Made by a program: the position numbers and the translations under genes. Below are positions 26,026 through 35,159 of a stretch of 64,000 nt of DNA, piece by piece. The stretch is from CALODL01 sp942492115. Its GTDB lineage: Bacteria; Planctomycetota; Phycisphaerae; UBA1845; CAIVHJ01. The notes beneath the pieces are model-generated. The model searched no databases and was not told the origin of the DNA. It was given only the letters and a program-made list of their open reading frames with translations. Location: positions 186,001 through 250,000 of the forward strand of contig CALODL010000015.1 in the NCBI GenBank assembly GCA_942492115.1. The letters run 5' to 3'. Numbering within the stretch: position 1 is the stretch's first letter; every line of letters begins with the position of its first letter.

Positions 26026-27609
26026 TCAATCGAATCGCAGGGATTTGACTGGCCACACGCGCGCCGCGCGCCACGAGGCCGCAACCGACCCCAGACCGGA
26101 TGCGAAAATCGCAACTACGACGATCCAGGCAACGTGGACGGGTTCGACCGTATCAGGGATGCGATCGAATGCGTAGACATCCGGGCTCCACACGCGCAAG
26201 CCAGGGTTGATCCGCACGAGCAGTTCCTGAATCCAGTTGATATTGCGCACGAACATGACACCGGCAACCGTCCCGAGCATCGAGCCAACAACACCAACGG
26301 CCATCGCATAACTGACAAAAATACTGGCAACGCCACCAGCGGTCGCGCCCAGGCTCTTGATGATACCGATGTCGCGCGTCTTCTCCTGCACGATGAGATA
26401 GAAGATACATCCCACGACCGCGATGGCCACGCCACTGATCAAGACGAACAACACCAACACCAGAACACGTTCCTTCTCGACCGGGGCGATGTAGTCACTG
26501 TGCTTCTGTCGCCAAGTATGGATCGTTGCCCGGCGCATACTCTTCACGTCGGCAGGGTGCAATTCGGTGCTGCGCTCATCGATCATGCGCCGCCACAAAT
26601 CCTCGACCATCGCGCGCGTGGAATCAACGTCGGCCCCCGGCACGAGCTTGATCTGGATCTCGGAAGCCCGTGGTGGCGTGCGTCCGAGCCCATCGACGCG
26701 CTTCTTGCTATCAAAATCGAGCAGTCCCTGAAGCCAGTCAAAATCAAAGTACACGGTCCGCGAGTCAACCTCGAACACGCGCGTCTCGGAGTCGTCGCAG
26801 TAACGCACCGTTACGGTTCGACCGCTGTTGGGCGACACCTTCCCGGACACCGTGGGGACGAGAACGGTAATATTCAGTTCTGAACCCTTGGGATAGAGTC
26901 GTATGATCCGCTCACCCGATCGATGAATCACCAGCTCCGAGCCTACAATGACGCCGTGGCGCTCACGACCGCTCATCTCCGGACTGTCCCAGTGGCCTTT
27001 TTCGGCAAACCGTCCTGGCTCCAGGAACCACCCATCGTCGATCTTGCGTTTGGTCGGCTGTACGCACAGCGGATCATCATGCTCTGCGCAATAGGCGGCC
27101 AGCGCCACCTCGTACCGCGGCGGAAGATAATAGCCTCTGTCCTGCTCATGCCACGTAGGCATGGACGCCGGTTCGAAAGAAGTCGTTCCAGGATAGTACT
27201 TGTTGTAAAACAGGCTGTCGCTGAACGAGTTGATCTGTTGATACTCGTCAAGGCGGATTCCACGCACCTTGATCACGAACGTCAGGTCACTCTCCGAGCC
27301 ACGCGGATCATCAAACTTGAGCAGCCCGAAACCGCGCACGATGGGGGTCGCCCCCACCACACGCCCAGGCATTGTCTCGAGCAGATGGGCGATGAACTCG
27401 TCATACAAGGGAAAGCTTTCGAGCCCTTCGTTCTCGATGATGATATCGCCTGACAGATGGCGAACATTCCCCTGCATCAGCCCCAGGAACCCGCTCATCA
27501 CACTGTAGACGACGATGACCATGGCCACTGCAAGGGCTACAGCAAGCACGGAAAAATATGCGATCCGCCGGCGGACGAGATACCTGACTGTGAGGAACCA
27601 CTTATACAT
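26026..27609 (-). CDS. LolC/LolE-like ABC permease, second paralogue
   Basis: About 527 residues from the ATG at 27609, which lies 11 bp after the first permease stop. It has an N-terminal helix (AYFSVLAVALAVAMVIVVYSV), a large periplasmic region of about 340 residues and three C-terminal helices of the FtsX/MacB type (EKTRDIGIIKSLGATAGGVASIF). The EKTRDIGIIKSLGA segment is the coupling-helix signature of LolC/LolE. It is clearly paralogous to the upstream permease at both ends, so together they could make a LolCE heterodimer with the ATPase. The periplasmic region is longer than in E. coli LolC/E. Confidence 0.86.
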   Translation of the reverse strand: MYKWFLTVRYLVRRRIAYFSVLAVALAVAMVIVVYSVMSGFLGLMQGNVRHLSGDIIIENEGLESFPLYDEFIAHLLETMPGRVVGATPIVRGFGLLKFDDPRGSESDLTFVIKVRGIRLDEYQQINSFSDSLFYNKYYPGTTSFEPASMPTWHEQDRGYYLPPRYEVALAAYCAEHDDPLCVQPTKRKIDDGWFLEPGRFAEKGHWDSPEMSGRERHGVIVGSELVIHRSGERIIRLYPKGSELNITVLVPTVSGKVSPNSGRTVTVRYCDDSETRVFEVDSRTVYFDFDWLQGLLDFDSKKRVDGLGRTPPRASEIQIKLVPGADVDSTRAMVEDLWRRMIDERSTELHPADVKSMRRATIHTWRQKHSDYIAPVEKERVLVLVLFVLISGVAIAVVGCIFYLIVQEKTRDIGIIKSLGATAGGVASIFVSYAMAVGVVGSMLGTVAGVMFVRNINWIQELLVRINPGLRVWSPDVYAFDRIPDTVEPVHVAWIVVVAIFASGLGSVAASWRAARVWPVKSLRFD

Positions 27610-27620
27610 GCAGGACTGCC

Positions 27621-29192
27621 CTACTCGTAACGCAACGCCGCAACCGGCCATACCCGCGCGGCCCGCCACGCTGCAACCGTCGAACCGATGACGGCCGCAA
27701 AAATCGCCACGACCATGACGACCAATGCGTCGAACACTTGAACATCATTGGGGATGCGTTCGAAGGAATAGACCTCGGGGCTCCACATCTGCAAGTTTGG
27801 ATGCAAACGTGCCAAACCGGCCTGGATCTCGTTAATGTACTTGACGAAGAACGTACCAATGACGACGCCGAGCCCCGATCCCACTGCGCCGACACCGAAT
27901 GCATAGCTTATGAAGATGCCGGCTACGCCTCGGGCCGACGCTCCAACACTCTTGATGATGCCGATCTCGCGGGTCTTCTCCTGGGCAATCATGAAGAAAG
28001 TACTGCCAACGAGTACGACGGCAACGAGGCTGATGACCCCAAAGAGAATCAACACGAGCAAATGCTGCTTCTCAACAATTTTGATGAACCGACTGTTGCG
28101 TTGCTGCCAGGTCAAGATCCCTACGCGATTCATGATGTACAAATCGCGATCCGACAATCGTTTGATGTTCGCCTCGGAAAAACGGACCCACAACGTCTCG
28201 ACCTTGTCGCGTGCCAGGTCAACATCCACGCCGTCGGCCAACTTGATCTGGATCTGATTCACGCGTGAAGGCATCATGACTCCGGACTCATCACGTCGCC
28301 CGGACACCTCGAGGAGTTTCTGGAGGAACTCCAGTCCACAAAACAGCGAACCCGTGTCGAATTCGTGGATCTGCGTGTGGGAATCATCAATGTAGCGCAG
28401 ATACTCGGAATGGCCCATGGAAGTCACGGCGGTTCCGGTGCGTCCAGGGGGTAAAACGGTCAGGCGAACGAGCGTTCCACGTGGCACGTCGCGCACATAA
28501 GCCCCATCGGTCTGACGTCGCGACACGATTCCGACGCCAAGAATCGCCCCGGGATAGGCCTCTCCACTGTACTGTGCCTCACCCGAACTATGAGGCTTGA
28601 ACACACCCGGCCCGGGAAACGGTTGGCCAGCGATGCGTTCGAAGCGTTTGGAGATCTCGAGCTCGGAATTCCCGATGATGGCCGAGAGAGCGGTCTCGAG
28701 ATCATCCGGTAGCTGCGCTACACCGGCCGCATTGACTCCGCTGCGCGGCTTGCGCACGCTTTCGAGCGTTGTTGTGCCCGGATACCACGTGTTGTAATAC
28801 AGCCCGGTGCTGAATTGATTTGCATTGACGTAGTCCTGCAAACGAATACCGCTGACGGTCACCGGAAACGCACGATGGTCGTCCTCAGCCAACTGCATGG
28901 TGACGTACCCGGCGTTGTTCAACACGGGGGTTGCCACGATCAGCTCATCTCCGAACACATTGTGCAATTCGGCAATGAACTCGTCATACAGCGGAAAGGT
29001 AGTCATCGATCCGGCCTCGACGATGAGATCGCCGAGCATCTTGCGGGCGCTGTTGCGCACGGTTTCCACGAAGCTGCCCATCACACTGTGTACGCCCAGA
29101 ACCATGGCGACGCACAGGGCCACCGAGAGCACTGCGAAGTAGGTGATACGCCGCTTGCGCAGGTACCGAATTGCCAGGAAAATCTTGTACAT
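27621..29192 (-). CDS. LolC/LolE-like ABC permease, first paralogue
   Basis: 523 residues. It shares the MYK-x-FL...RYL-x-x-RRI-x-YF start and the AWRAARVWPV-x-x-LR ending with the next gene, showing tandem duplication. The first helix (YFAVLSVALCVAMVLGVHS) is followed by a long periplasmic domain, then EKTREIGIIKSVGASARGVAGIF and the last helices. The LolC/E family extracts lipoproteins and hands them to a periplasmic carrier. The gene follows lysS by 66 bp on the same strand, an arrangement also known from other bacteria in which lysS precedes lol genes. No LolA-like carrier is adjacent, though the DUF2092 protein at 38354 has a LolA-type fold. Confidence 0.86.
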   Translation of the reverse strand: MYKIFLAIRYLRKRRITYFAVLSVALCVAMVLGVHSVMGSFVETVRNSARKMLGDLIVEAGSMTTFPLYDEFIAELHNVFGDELIVATPVLNNAGYVTMQLAEDDHRAFPVTVSGIRLQDYVNANQFSTGLYYNTWYPGTTTLESVRKPRSGVNAAGVAQLPDDLETALSAIIGNSELEISKRFERIAGQPFPGPGVFKPHSSGEAQYSGEAYPGAILGVGIVSRRQTDGAYVRDVPRGTLVRLTVLPPGRTGTAVTSMGHSEYLRYIDDSHTQIHEFDTGSLFCGLEFLQKLLEVSGRRDESGVMMPSRVNQIQIKLADGVDVDLARDKVETLWVRFSEANIKRLSDRDLYIMNRVGILTWQQRNSRFIKIVEKQHLLVLILFGVISLVAVVLVGSTFFMIAQEKTREIGIIKSVGASARGVAGIFISYAFGVGAVGSGLGVVIGTFFVKYINEIQAGLARLHPNLQMWSPEVYSFERIPNDVQVFDALVVMVVAIFAAVIGSTVAAWRAARVWPVAALRYE

Positions 29193-29258
29193 GTCGAGTG
29201 ATCACCCGTCACCATCAGCCCGGCCGCGCCGCCAAGGCCAACGGTTAACCATCGAACA

Positions 29259-30737
29259 CTATGAAGCCTCGGTGGTTGCGTCCGCGGGCAACGGCCGCTG
29301 CAGTGGGAATAGAATGACATCACGGATGCTGACCTGGTTCGTCAACAACATGACCAGTCGATCGATGCCGACACCCAGGCCGCCGGCCGGAGGCATGCCA
29401 TATTCCAATGCCATGACGTAGTCCTCGTCCATGACCGCCATGGTCTCTTCTTCCTCACCAGCCAGTTGCCGGGCAAAGGTCTCGCGCTGCACGATTGGGT
29501 CGTTCAACTCGCTGTAGGCGTTGCCCAATTCCATACCTGCAACGAACACTTCGAAACGCAAAGCCAGGCCTGGATGATCGGGATGACGTTTGGTGAGTGG
29601 ACACAGCGCCGCGGGATAATCGAGCACGAATGTGGGATTGATCAAGTTGGCCTCGACCGTCGCCTCGAACACTTTGTTGACCAGTACCGCCGGATCAAGC
29701 CCTGCAGAGTCGATGCGTAACGTCGCCGCCTTGGCACGAACCGCCGCGTCATCCTCGAGCTTCACGCCGGCATGCTCCTCCAGCAGCTCAGCATATGTCC
29801 GCCGGGCCCAGGGCCGCGAGTAGTCGATGGTCAACTCACCAAATGGCCGTTGCATGCCCCCGCCGATTCGTTCGATGGCCTGCGTGACCATGGCCTCGGT
29901 GACATCCATCATATCGTTGTAGTCACCGTACGCTTGATACAGCTCGAGCATGGTGAACTCGGGATTGTGCCGCGTACTGATACCTTCGTTGCGAAAATTC
30001 TTCGAGAATTCGAACACGCGTTCGAGCCCGCCCACCAGCAGACGTTTGAGGTAGAGCTCTGGACTGATTCGCAGGAACAGTGGCATATCCAGCGTATTGT
30101 GATGCGTGGTGAAGGGTCGGGCCGCGGCTCCGCCGTACATCGGTTGGAGCACAGGTGTCTCGACCTCGAGGAACTGGCGGTCGATCAGCGTTTGACGCAC
30201 AGCCTGAATCACATTCGATCGCGCCTCGAAGACTTCGCGAACCTCGGGATTGGTGAACAAATCGACATAGCGTCGACGATAGCGTGTATCGACGTCCTGC
30301 AAGCCGTGCCATTTTTCCGGCGGCGGCAGCAACGCCTTGGACATGAGTTCCATTGAGTTCGCCCACACGGTGGGCTCGCCGGTCTTGGTCCGCCCCAACG
30401 GGCCCTCGCCGCACAGGATATCACCGTAGTCGAGCATCTTGACCAGCGGCCAACTGTCACCCAGTTGCCCCTTGTTCAGGGCCATCTGGATGTCACCGCG
30501 TCGATCACGGATCTTAAGGAAGGCCAACTTGCCCATCACGCGCATATGCACGATCCGCCCGGCCACGCAACCCATGACTTCGGACGTTTCGCCAGGTTCG
30601 ATGCCCAGTCCCTCGATTCGTGCCAGAACCTCGACCGAGGACTCAATACCCTGTCGACGCCCGCCATATGGATCGAGACCCAGTTCACGGACCCGATCCA
30701 TTTTCTGGGTGCGGTCTTGCTTGTAAGTGTCGCTCAT
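29259..30737 (-). CDS. lysS: Lysyl-tRNA synthetase, class II
   Basis: 492 residues from the ATG at 30737; a TTG two codons upstream is less likely. The N-terminal OB-fold binds the anticodon (VMGCVAGRIVHMRVMGKLAFLKIRD). The catalytic core shows motif 1 around FLEVETPVLQPMYGGAAARPF, motif 2 FEFSKNFRNEGISTRHNPEFT and motif 3 GLGVGIDRLVMLLT. The enzyme charges tRNA-Lys in the cytoplasm. It is the first gene of the run that continues with the two permeases, the ATPase and ilvE. Length and motifs are normal and no editing domain is expected. Confidence 0.96.
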   Translation of the reverse strand: MSDTYKQDRTQKMDRVRELGLDPYGGRRQGIESSVEVLARIEGLGIEPGETSEVMGCVAGRIVHMRVMGKLAFLKIRDRRGDIQMALNKGQLGDSWPLVKMLDYGDILCGEGPLGRTKTGEPTVWANSMELMSKALLPPPEKWHGLQDVDTRYRRRYVDLFTNPEVREVFEARSNVIQAVRQTLIDRQFLEVETPVLQPMYGGAAARPFTTHHNTLDMPLFLRISPELYLKRLLVGGLERVFEFSKNFRNEGISTRHNPEFTMLELYQAYGDYNDMMDVTEAMVTQAIERIGGGMQRPFGELTIDYSRPWARRTYAELLEEHAGVKLEDDAAVRAKAATLRIDSAGLDPAVLVNKVFEATVEANLINPTFVLDYPAALCPLTKRHPDHPGLALRFEVFVAGMELGNAYSELNDPIVQRETFARQLAGEEEETMAVMDEDYVMALEYGMPPAGGLGVGIDRLVMLLTNQVSIRDVILFPLQRPLPADATTEAS

Positions 30738-30848
30738 CTGCAAAAATACGCTCCGGCGGCCATGCTAACACGATGGCCCGCTGCTGAACAGTGCGTCACG
30801 GGGCGTGCAATGTGTGTGGGTTGGCAAGGTGCGTCGGGTGTGAGAAGC

Positions 30849-32060
30849 TCAGCGAATGAGCGCGGCATCGGCCCAGTCGAAGTAGTCCTGGACGCCGCCA
30901 TTCGCTCCGAATTCAACGACCAGTTCGAGCTGCCGTGCGCCACTGACGTCGATGCGTAGTCGCTCGGGCGGCGTGTCTGCGCGCATGTCCTCCCGACGCC
31001 AGAGTGTCTTGTCATCGACGATGATCGCTGCAGTCACATCGGCCAGCGAGCCAGCGCTGTCGTCCAGACCACAGACCGTCACGAACTCACGATAGTGGCC
31101 GTCCAATGCAAAACGCACACGCGACTCGCTGTGCATCCCCAGGCCCTGCGCGTAGGTGCGACCAGCCAGACGCAACTCCGAGCCGAGAACATTGCGATTG
31201 AACTGCAACGGCCAGGAAAGCGACATCTGCGGTGTGTGCTCGAACGCCTGAGGCACGCTCTCGGCCAACCAATGCCAACGTCCTCCACGGATCTCGACCC
31301 GCGTGAGGTCCTCAGGCGCAAGGCCCTCCTGCGAACCATCGAAGCAGGTCAAACCCAGAACATCTGACGTCCAGCGCATCCGCGTCGCGGTCAAGAGACT
31401 ACCGTCTGCAAATTCCAGCCGCGCGTGCAGACCGGTCTCAGGCGTTGTGGGATCGTTGGCCAGAGCAGCGGCGATCAGCAGGTCCATACCAATGACCATC
31501 TCCTGAGCGCCATCGATTACGAAGCGATCCGGTTCGACGCGGTCGATGAATCCACGAATCACATCACCATTGGACAGCAGGACCTGGTCTTCGGATGTTT
31601 CAGCCGACAGCAGGTGGTGGACTGCGGTATGCCATCGAGGGGCCCAGGCATCAGCAGCCAGAACCGCCCGAGTCCGCTCCAGAGGGATCCCGACTCGGGC
31701 CCCCAGCAGAGAGTCCACCACGATATGATCGGGAGCCGAACCGGTAATACGCCCGTACAGACGATCACCGCCCACGAGGTCCAGTCTCAGCGTGGAGGCC
31801 TCACGAGACTCCACGGGACCGAGACGCCGGACGGACACGAGTTGATCGGATGGTACGTGGAGCTGCTCGGTATCGGCATCCAGCCGCAGGATCATGCCAA
31901 CATCGAGATCGAGATGTTCCAGGGAACCACGGACCTCTTCGCGATCGATGGTCCGAACGGCAACGAGAATGGTCGTGTCGCCCCCAGGCCCCCCCGGAGG
32001 CACGGCTGACCACATCAGGCCGGTGATAATGACAATCGTCGATGTGTGAATCATGGACAT
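30849..32060 (-). CDS. Exported protein with C-terminal NPCBM-like domain
   Basis: 403 residues. The start is uncertain (ATG 32060 or 32054) and the N-terminus has a short hydrophobic export signal (TSTIVIITGLMWSAV). The middle is beta-rich with repeated small units (DRLYGRITGSAPDHIVVDSL, GDVIRGFIDRVEPDRFVID) that resemble SH3-like segments. Residues about 280-403 resemble NPCBM/NEW2 domains (RTYAQGLGMHSESRVRFAL, then FVTVCGLDDSAG and the D-Y-F-D-W-A-D-A end). These are galactose-binding-like folds found on secreted planctomycete and glycosidase proteins. A carbohydrate-binding or cell-surface role is plausible. It precedes lysS on the same strand at 112 bp. Confidence 0.78.
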   Translation of the reverse strand: MSMIHTSTIVIITGLMWSAVPPGGPGGDTTILVAVRTIDREEVRGSLEHLDLDVGMILRLDADTEQLHVPSDQLVSVRRLGPVESREASTLRLDLVGGDRLYGRITGSAPDHIVVDSLLGARVGIPLERTRAVLAADAWAPRWHTAVHHLLSAETSEDQVLLSNGDVIRGFIDRVEPDRFVIDGAQEMVIGMDLLIAAALANDPTTPETGLHARLEFADGSLLTATRMRWTSDVLGLTCFDGSQEGLAPEDLTRVEIRGGRWHWLAESVPQAFEHTPQMSLSWPLQFNRNVLGSELRLAGRTYAQGLGMHSESRVRFALDGHYREFVTVCGLDDSAGSLADVTAAIIVDDKTLWRREDMRADTPPERLRIDVSGARQLELVVEFGANGGVQDYFDWADAALIR

Positions 32061-32458
32061 CTATGTGAAAAGATCGGCGACGGAGGCACCCGAGCACGAG
32101 GCCGCCCCCCCGGAATCACACGACTTCGACAGGTCCCATAAGGCGCTCGCAGCCCCTGCCGCGGAAGACATAACTATCTTAACCCCATAATCTTATGGTT
32201 GCACGTAGAAAAGCCATCGCGGGCCGAAAATTTTCAACAACCCCCCGACCCTGCTGAGTATAATTCATGTGAGCAGGGAAACCTGCCACGCCACGCCACA
32301 CCAATTCGGCCTCGTTCCGGTTCGACGTTCCAGAGCCCCAGTCAGGTGTTCAATCTGCACCAGGGCCTGCGTCAAGGCGCCCCCGCGCCCTGTTGAAGAA
32401 CTGCGTCTGGAATAGTTAACCAACTCAATAGGAGTCACTTAGGGCAACTCGGGAGGTC
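32061..32458. other. Intergenic region of about 400 bp with a possible promoter
   Basis: Lies between divergent genes. TATAAT at 32259-32264 could be a -10 for the gene at 32462, but no good -35 hexamer is at the right distance. A weak hairpin (CAGGGC/GCCCTG) lies at 32361-32392 in the possible leader. A GGGAGG ribosome-binding site is at 32451-32456. I recognise no RNA family. Confidence 0.4.
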
Positions 32459-32461
32459 ATG

Positions 32462-32851
32462 ATGACTACTGAGACGGCGTATCGCAGAAAGATTAGAGCA
32501 CTGGTCCGGAAGTACCTCAAGCGCTTGGGGCTCAGCCACTGGCGCATGACCCGGCTGTACATCGGCATCCCGTCTCATATCAAACGTGAATTGGTCGCCA
32601 ATTATCCAGAGGCCGATAACGGCTTCTACGCATGTATCTACCCCAGCGGCAAGAATACGTTCGTCATGGCGGTGGGCCACGACATACCCGATCGCAAACT
32701 GGACAACGTCATCGCCCACGAGATGTCCCACATCCTGCTGCACAGCCTGTGGGAAGCGACGACGGGCGGCCGTGTCCGCGACGCCCAGAATCAGCTCGAG
32801 ATCGCCTGCAACCGCATTGCTGATGCCCTGACCCGGAATCCGGCCGCGTAG
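32462..32851 (+). CDS. Small zinc-metallopeptidase-like protein (HExxH)
   Basis: 129 residues. The second ATG (32462) is chosen because GGGAGG lies five bases upstream; the first ATG at 32459 is too close. The core has AHEMSHILLH with a complete HExxH, and a downstream helix (QNQLEIACNRIADALTR) whose Glu could be the third ligand. The pattern resembles compact SprT-like or ImmA/IrrE-type metallopeptidases. No signal peptide is present, so it is cytoplasmic. It is a lone plus-strand gene between the NPCBM-like protein and SucD. The substrate is unknown. Confidence 0.68.
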   Translation: MTTETAYRRKIRALVRKYLKRLGLSHWRMTRLYIGIPSHIKRELVANYPEADNGFYACIYPSGKNTFVMAVGHDIPDRKLDNVIAHEMSHILLHSLWEATTGGRVRDAQNQLEIACNRIADALTRNPAA

Positions 32852-33010
32852 ACAAGCCGACACCACCTCGCCATACTATCCGCTCTCCAGGATTCATCGA
32901 AGCCTGGTGTTGCGGACATCGAGGGGGTCCCCCCTCATGTATCAGTCCTGTTATTCATGCACGCATTGATCCGGCCAGACCTCATCGTCAGGTCATGAAA
33001 GCGAAGTACC

Positions 33011-33898
33011 ATGAGCATCCTTGTCGATCGTGATACCAAGGTCATCTGTCAAGGCATCACCGGTGCCGCGGGTTCGTTCCATACAGCTCAGTGCCTCGAG
33101 TATGGCACGCAATTCGTCGGCGGCGTGACGCCCGGCAAGGGCGGCCAGAAGTCAGACCACGGCCTGCCGATCTTCAATACCTGCCACGAGGCGGTCAAGG
33201 CCACCGGTGCAACGGCGACGATGATCTTCGTCCCACCTCCATTTGCAGCAGATGCGGCCATGGAGGCGTCCGATGCCGGAATTGAACTGGTTGTTCTCAT
33301 TACCGAGGGCATACCGACGCTGGATATGGTGAAAGCCCGCAAGTTCCTGGACGACAACGGAACGTCGTTGATTGGACCCAACTGCCCCGGCATCATCACG
33401 CCTGGCCAGTGCAAGATTGGCATCATGCCCGGCTACATTCACACACCGCTCGAAGGCGCGGCACAAGGCGTTGGCATCATCTCGCGTTCCGGCACTCTGA
33501 CGTACGAGGCGGTATGGCAGTGTTCGACGCGTGACATGCCCCAATCCACGTGCGTCGGCATTGGTGGTGACCCGGTCAAAGGACTGAACTTCATCGAACT
33601 GCTGCAGCAGTTCGAAGATGATCCGCAGACCGCCGCGATGATCATGATCGGAGAGATCGGCGGAACAGACGAAGAGGCTGCCGCCGCCTACATCAAAGAG
33701 CACATCAAGAAGCCCGTGGTGTCGTTCATCGCAGGCCAAACCGCCCCGCCCGGCAAACGCATGGGCCACGCCGGGGCAATCATCAGCGGCGGCTCGGGTG
33801 ATGCACAGTCCAAGATTGCCGCTTTGCGTGACGCCGGCATTGCAGTTGCCGACTCGCCCGCGACCATCGGATCTACACTCCATGAACTGATTGGCTGA
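33011..33898 (+). CDS. sucD: Succinyl-CoA ligase (ADP-forming), alpha subunit
   Basis: 295 residues, the expected length. The CoA-binding Rossmann domain begins CQGITGAAGSFHTAQ, with GGVTPGKGGQ and IGPNCPGIITPGQCKIGIMP. The phospho-histidine loop is GHAGAIISGGSGDAQSK, and GIISRSGTLTYEA is also standard. SucD works with SucC to convert succinyl-CoA and ADP to succinate, CoA and ATP in the citric acid cycle. SucC is not encoded next to it in this window, although the two are usually adjacent. The ATG at 33011 gives the canonical N-terminus. Confidence 0.95.
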   Translation: MSILVDRDTKVICQGITGAAGSFHTAQCLEYGTQFVGGVTPGKGGQKSDHGLPIFNTCHEAVKATGATATMIFVPPPFAADAAMEASDAGIELVVLITEGIPTLDMVKARKFLDDNGTSLIGPNCPGIITPGQCKIGIMPGYIHTPLEGAAQGVGIISRSGTLTYEAVWQCSTRDMPQSTCVGIGGDPVKGLNFIELLQQFEDDPQTAAMIMIGEIGGTDEEAAAAYIKEHIKKPVVSFIAGQTAPPGKRMGHAGAIISGGSGDAQSKIAALRDAGIAVADSPATIGSTLHELIG

Positions 33899-34233
33899 TC
33901 GAGATGCAAGTGCATCGACACCACATCGCGGTCAATGGAATTGGACAGGGCGTCCCCGCACGATGACCTGATTATCCCGAACCTGTGCAGTTTCAGCTCG
34001 GAGCGCATCCCCGCACTCCGTCTGCTGGATGATGATCGCAGCCAGCACTCCTCCCGCAATCCGATAATCATCCGCTCCGATCTGCCCAGCGTCCAAATTC
34101 GCAGTTCTTCGCATCCCGGCCCCCAATCCATTTGTAAATTCAGCGTGTCCCGCAACAAGTTTGGTCAATGATACTCAAGTGCTTGCGGCGACGTCGTGTT
34201 CACTGCATGCACGTATCCGTGGAAGAGACTCCT

Positions 34234-34764
34234 ATGCCGCCTGTGGAATTGCTGGAACCGCCTGCAGTCCGGGAAAGCAAAGAGCGAATCACAACCGCAC
34301 CGCGCGCAAGACTTCGCGCGCCCGCCGAACCCGGCGCTGCGCGACCCCGCAAGCTGGTCGGGGCTGAATCGAAAACCCTCGCCCCTCCGATCATCGTGAT
34401 CGTCACCGAAACCATCATCGCAGCCACCGCGATCTGGGCCGTGACGCGTTATCGCATTTTCCCAGAGAATTTTGCTACACCGATGGTCCTTCTGCTCGTC
34501 GGCGCAGTCGTCTGCGGTACCGCCGCCTGGTGCCTGCGCCAGAAACTGAGTCAGTCTTTCAAGCCACGGTCTCGTCGCGGCTTGCCGATCTGTCGACGCT
34601 GTGGATTCCTGCTCCGTGGAGAACCATCCACGAACAGGTCCTGCCGTGAGTGCGGACAGCCCATCAGCGAAGCCGTGCGTCGCGCTGTACGCCGTGCGCG
34701 GGGTGAGTGGAGTGGGCCCCGGGCTCCAGCTCACCGCAGGAGTCCCTCTACGACCACCGCCTGA
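34234..34764 (+). CDS. Membrane protein with C-terminal zinc ribbon
   Basis: 176 residues. The ATG at 34234 has GGAAGAGA at a good distance; longer starts exist at 34168 and 34207. A basic Pro/Ala-rich N-terminus leads to two hydrophobic helices (IIVIVTETIIAATAIWAV; PMVLLLVGAVVCGTAAW). Next comes a zinc ribbon of the form C-x2-CGF-L-RG-x8-C-x2-CG (ICRRCGFLLRG, SCRECGQPIS). This C-x2-CGY/F...C-x2-CG ribbon is very common in planctomycete membrane proteins of unknown function. A very similar ribbon is found at the other end of the protein encoded at 47052. No operon partner is obvious. Confidence 0.65.
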   Translation: MPPVELLEPPAVRESKERITTAPRARLRAPAEPGAARPRKLVGAESKTLAPPIIVIVTETIIAATAIWAVTRYRIFPENFATPMVLLLVGAVVCGTAAWCLRQKLSQSFKPRSRRGLPICRRCGFLLRGEPSTNRSCRECGQPISEAVRRAVRRARGEWSGPRAPAHRRSPSTTTA

Positions 34765-34891
34765 GGCCCAGCCCCTCATCTGCTATCGCCCCCCCGTCCA
34801 CCTTTTGCCTGCACTCGGTGTCGGCCACCCATCGCGCGAAAGAACGACGCTTGGGTTATGATGGCTGTATCACGAATAAGGAGCTCGGATC

Positions 34892-35140
34892 ATGGGCGAA
34901 CTCGTTGGATTCCTGGTCGTGGGTGCCGTCGCCGGTTGGCTGGCCGGACAACTCATGAAAGGCGGCGGTTTCGGACTCGTGGGCAACATCATCGTCGGGG
35001 TCGTCGGCTCGATGGTGGGAGGCAATCTGTTCTCAATGATGGGCTGGACCACTGAGGGCGGAACTGTTGGCGCGATCATTACGGCGCTCGTCGGAGCCGT
35101 TCTTCTGCTGCTGTTGGTTGGCATCGTCAAGAAGGCCTGA
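34892..35140 (+). CDS. GlsB/YeaQ/YmgE-family stress membrane protein
   Basis: 82 residues, almost the full length in three hydrophobic Gly-rich helices: LVGFLVVGAVAGWLAGQLM, GNIIVGVVGSMVGGNLF and GAIITALVGAVLLLLLVG. The pattern GWLAGQLMKGGGFGLVGNI is typical of the transglycosylase-associated (GlsB) family. The ATG follows AATAAGGAG, a good ribosome-binding site. The family is linked to general stress responses, and its molecular function is not settled. It is followed by pepD after 19 bp. Confidence 0.85.
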   Translation: MGELVGFLVVGAVAGWLAGQLMKGGGFGLVGNIIVGVVGSMVGGNLFSMMGWTTEGGTVGAIITALVGAVLLLLLVGIVKKA

Positions 35141-35159
35141 CTCGACTCAAGGATCAACC

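Noticed and set aside
33902..33915. GATGC-AAGT-GCATC hairpin after sucD as a terminator
   Set aside because: The stem is only 5 bp and no T-run follows, so a terminator call is not supported.
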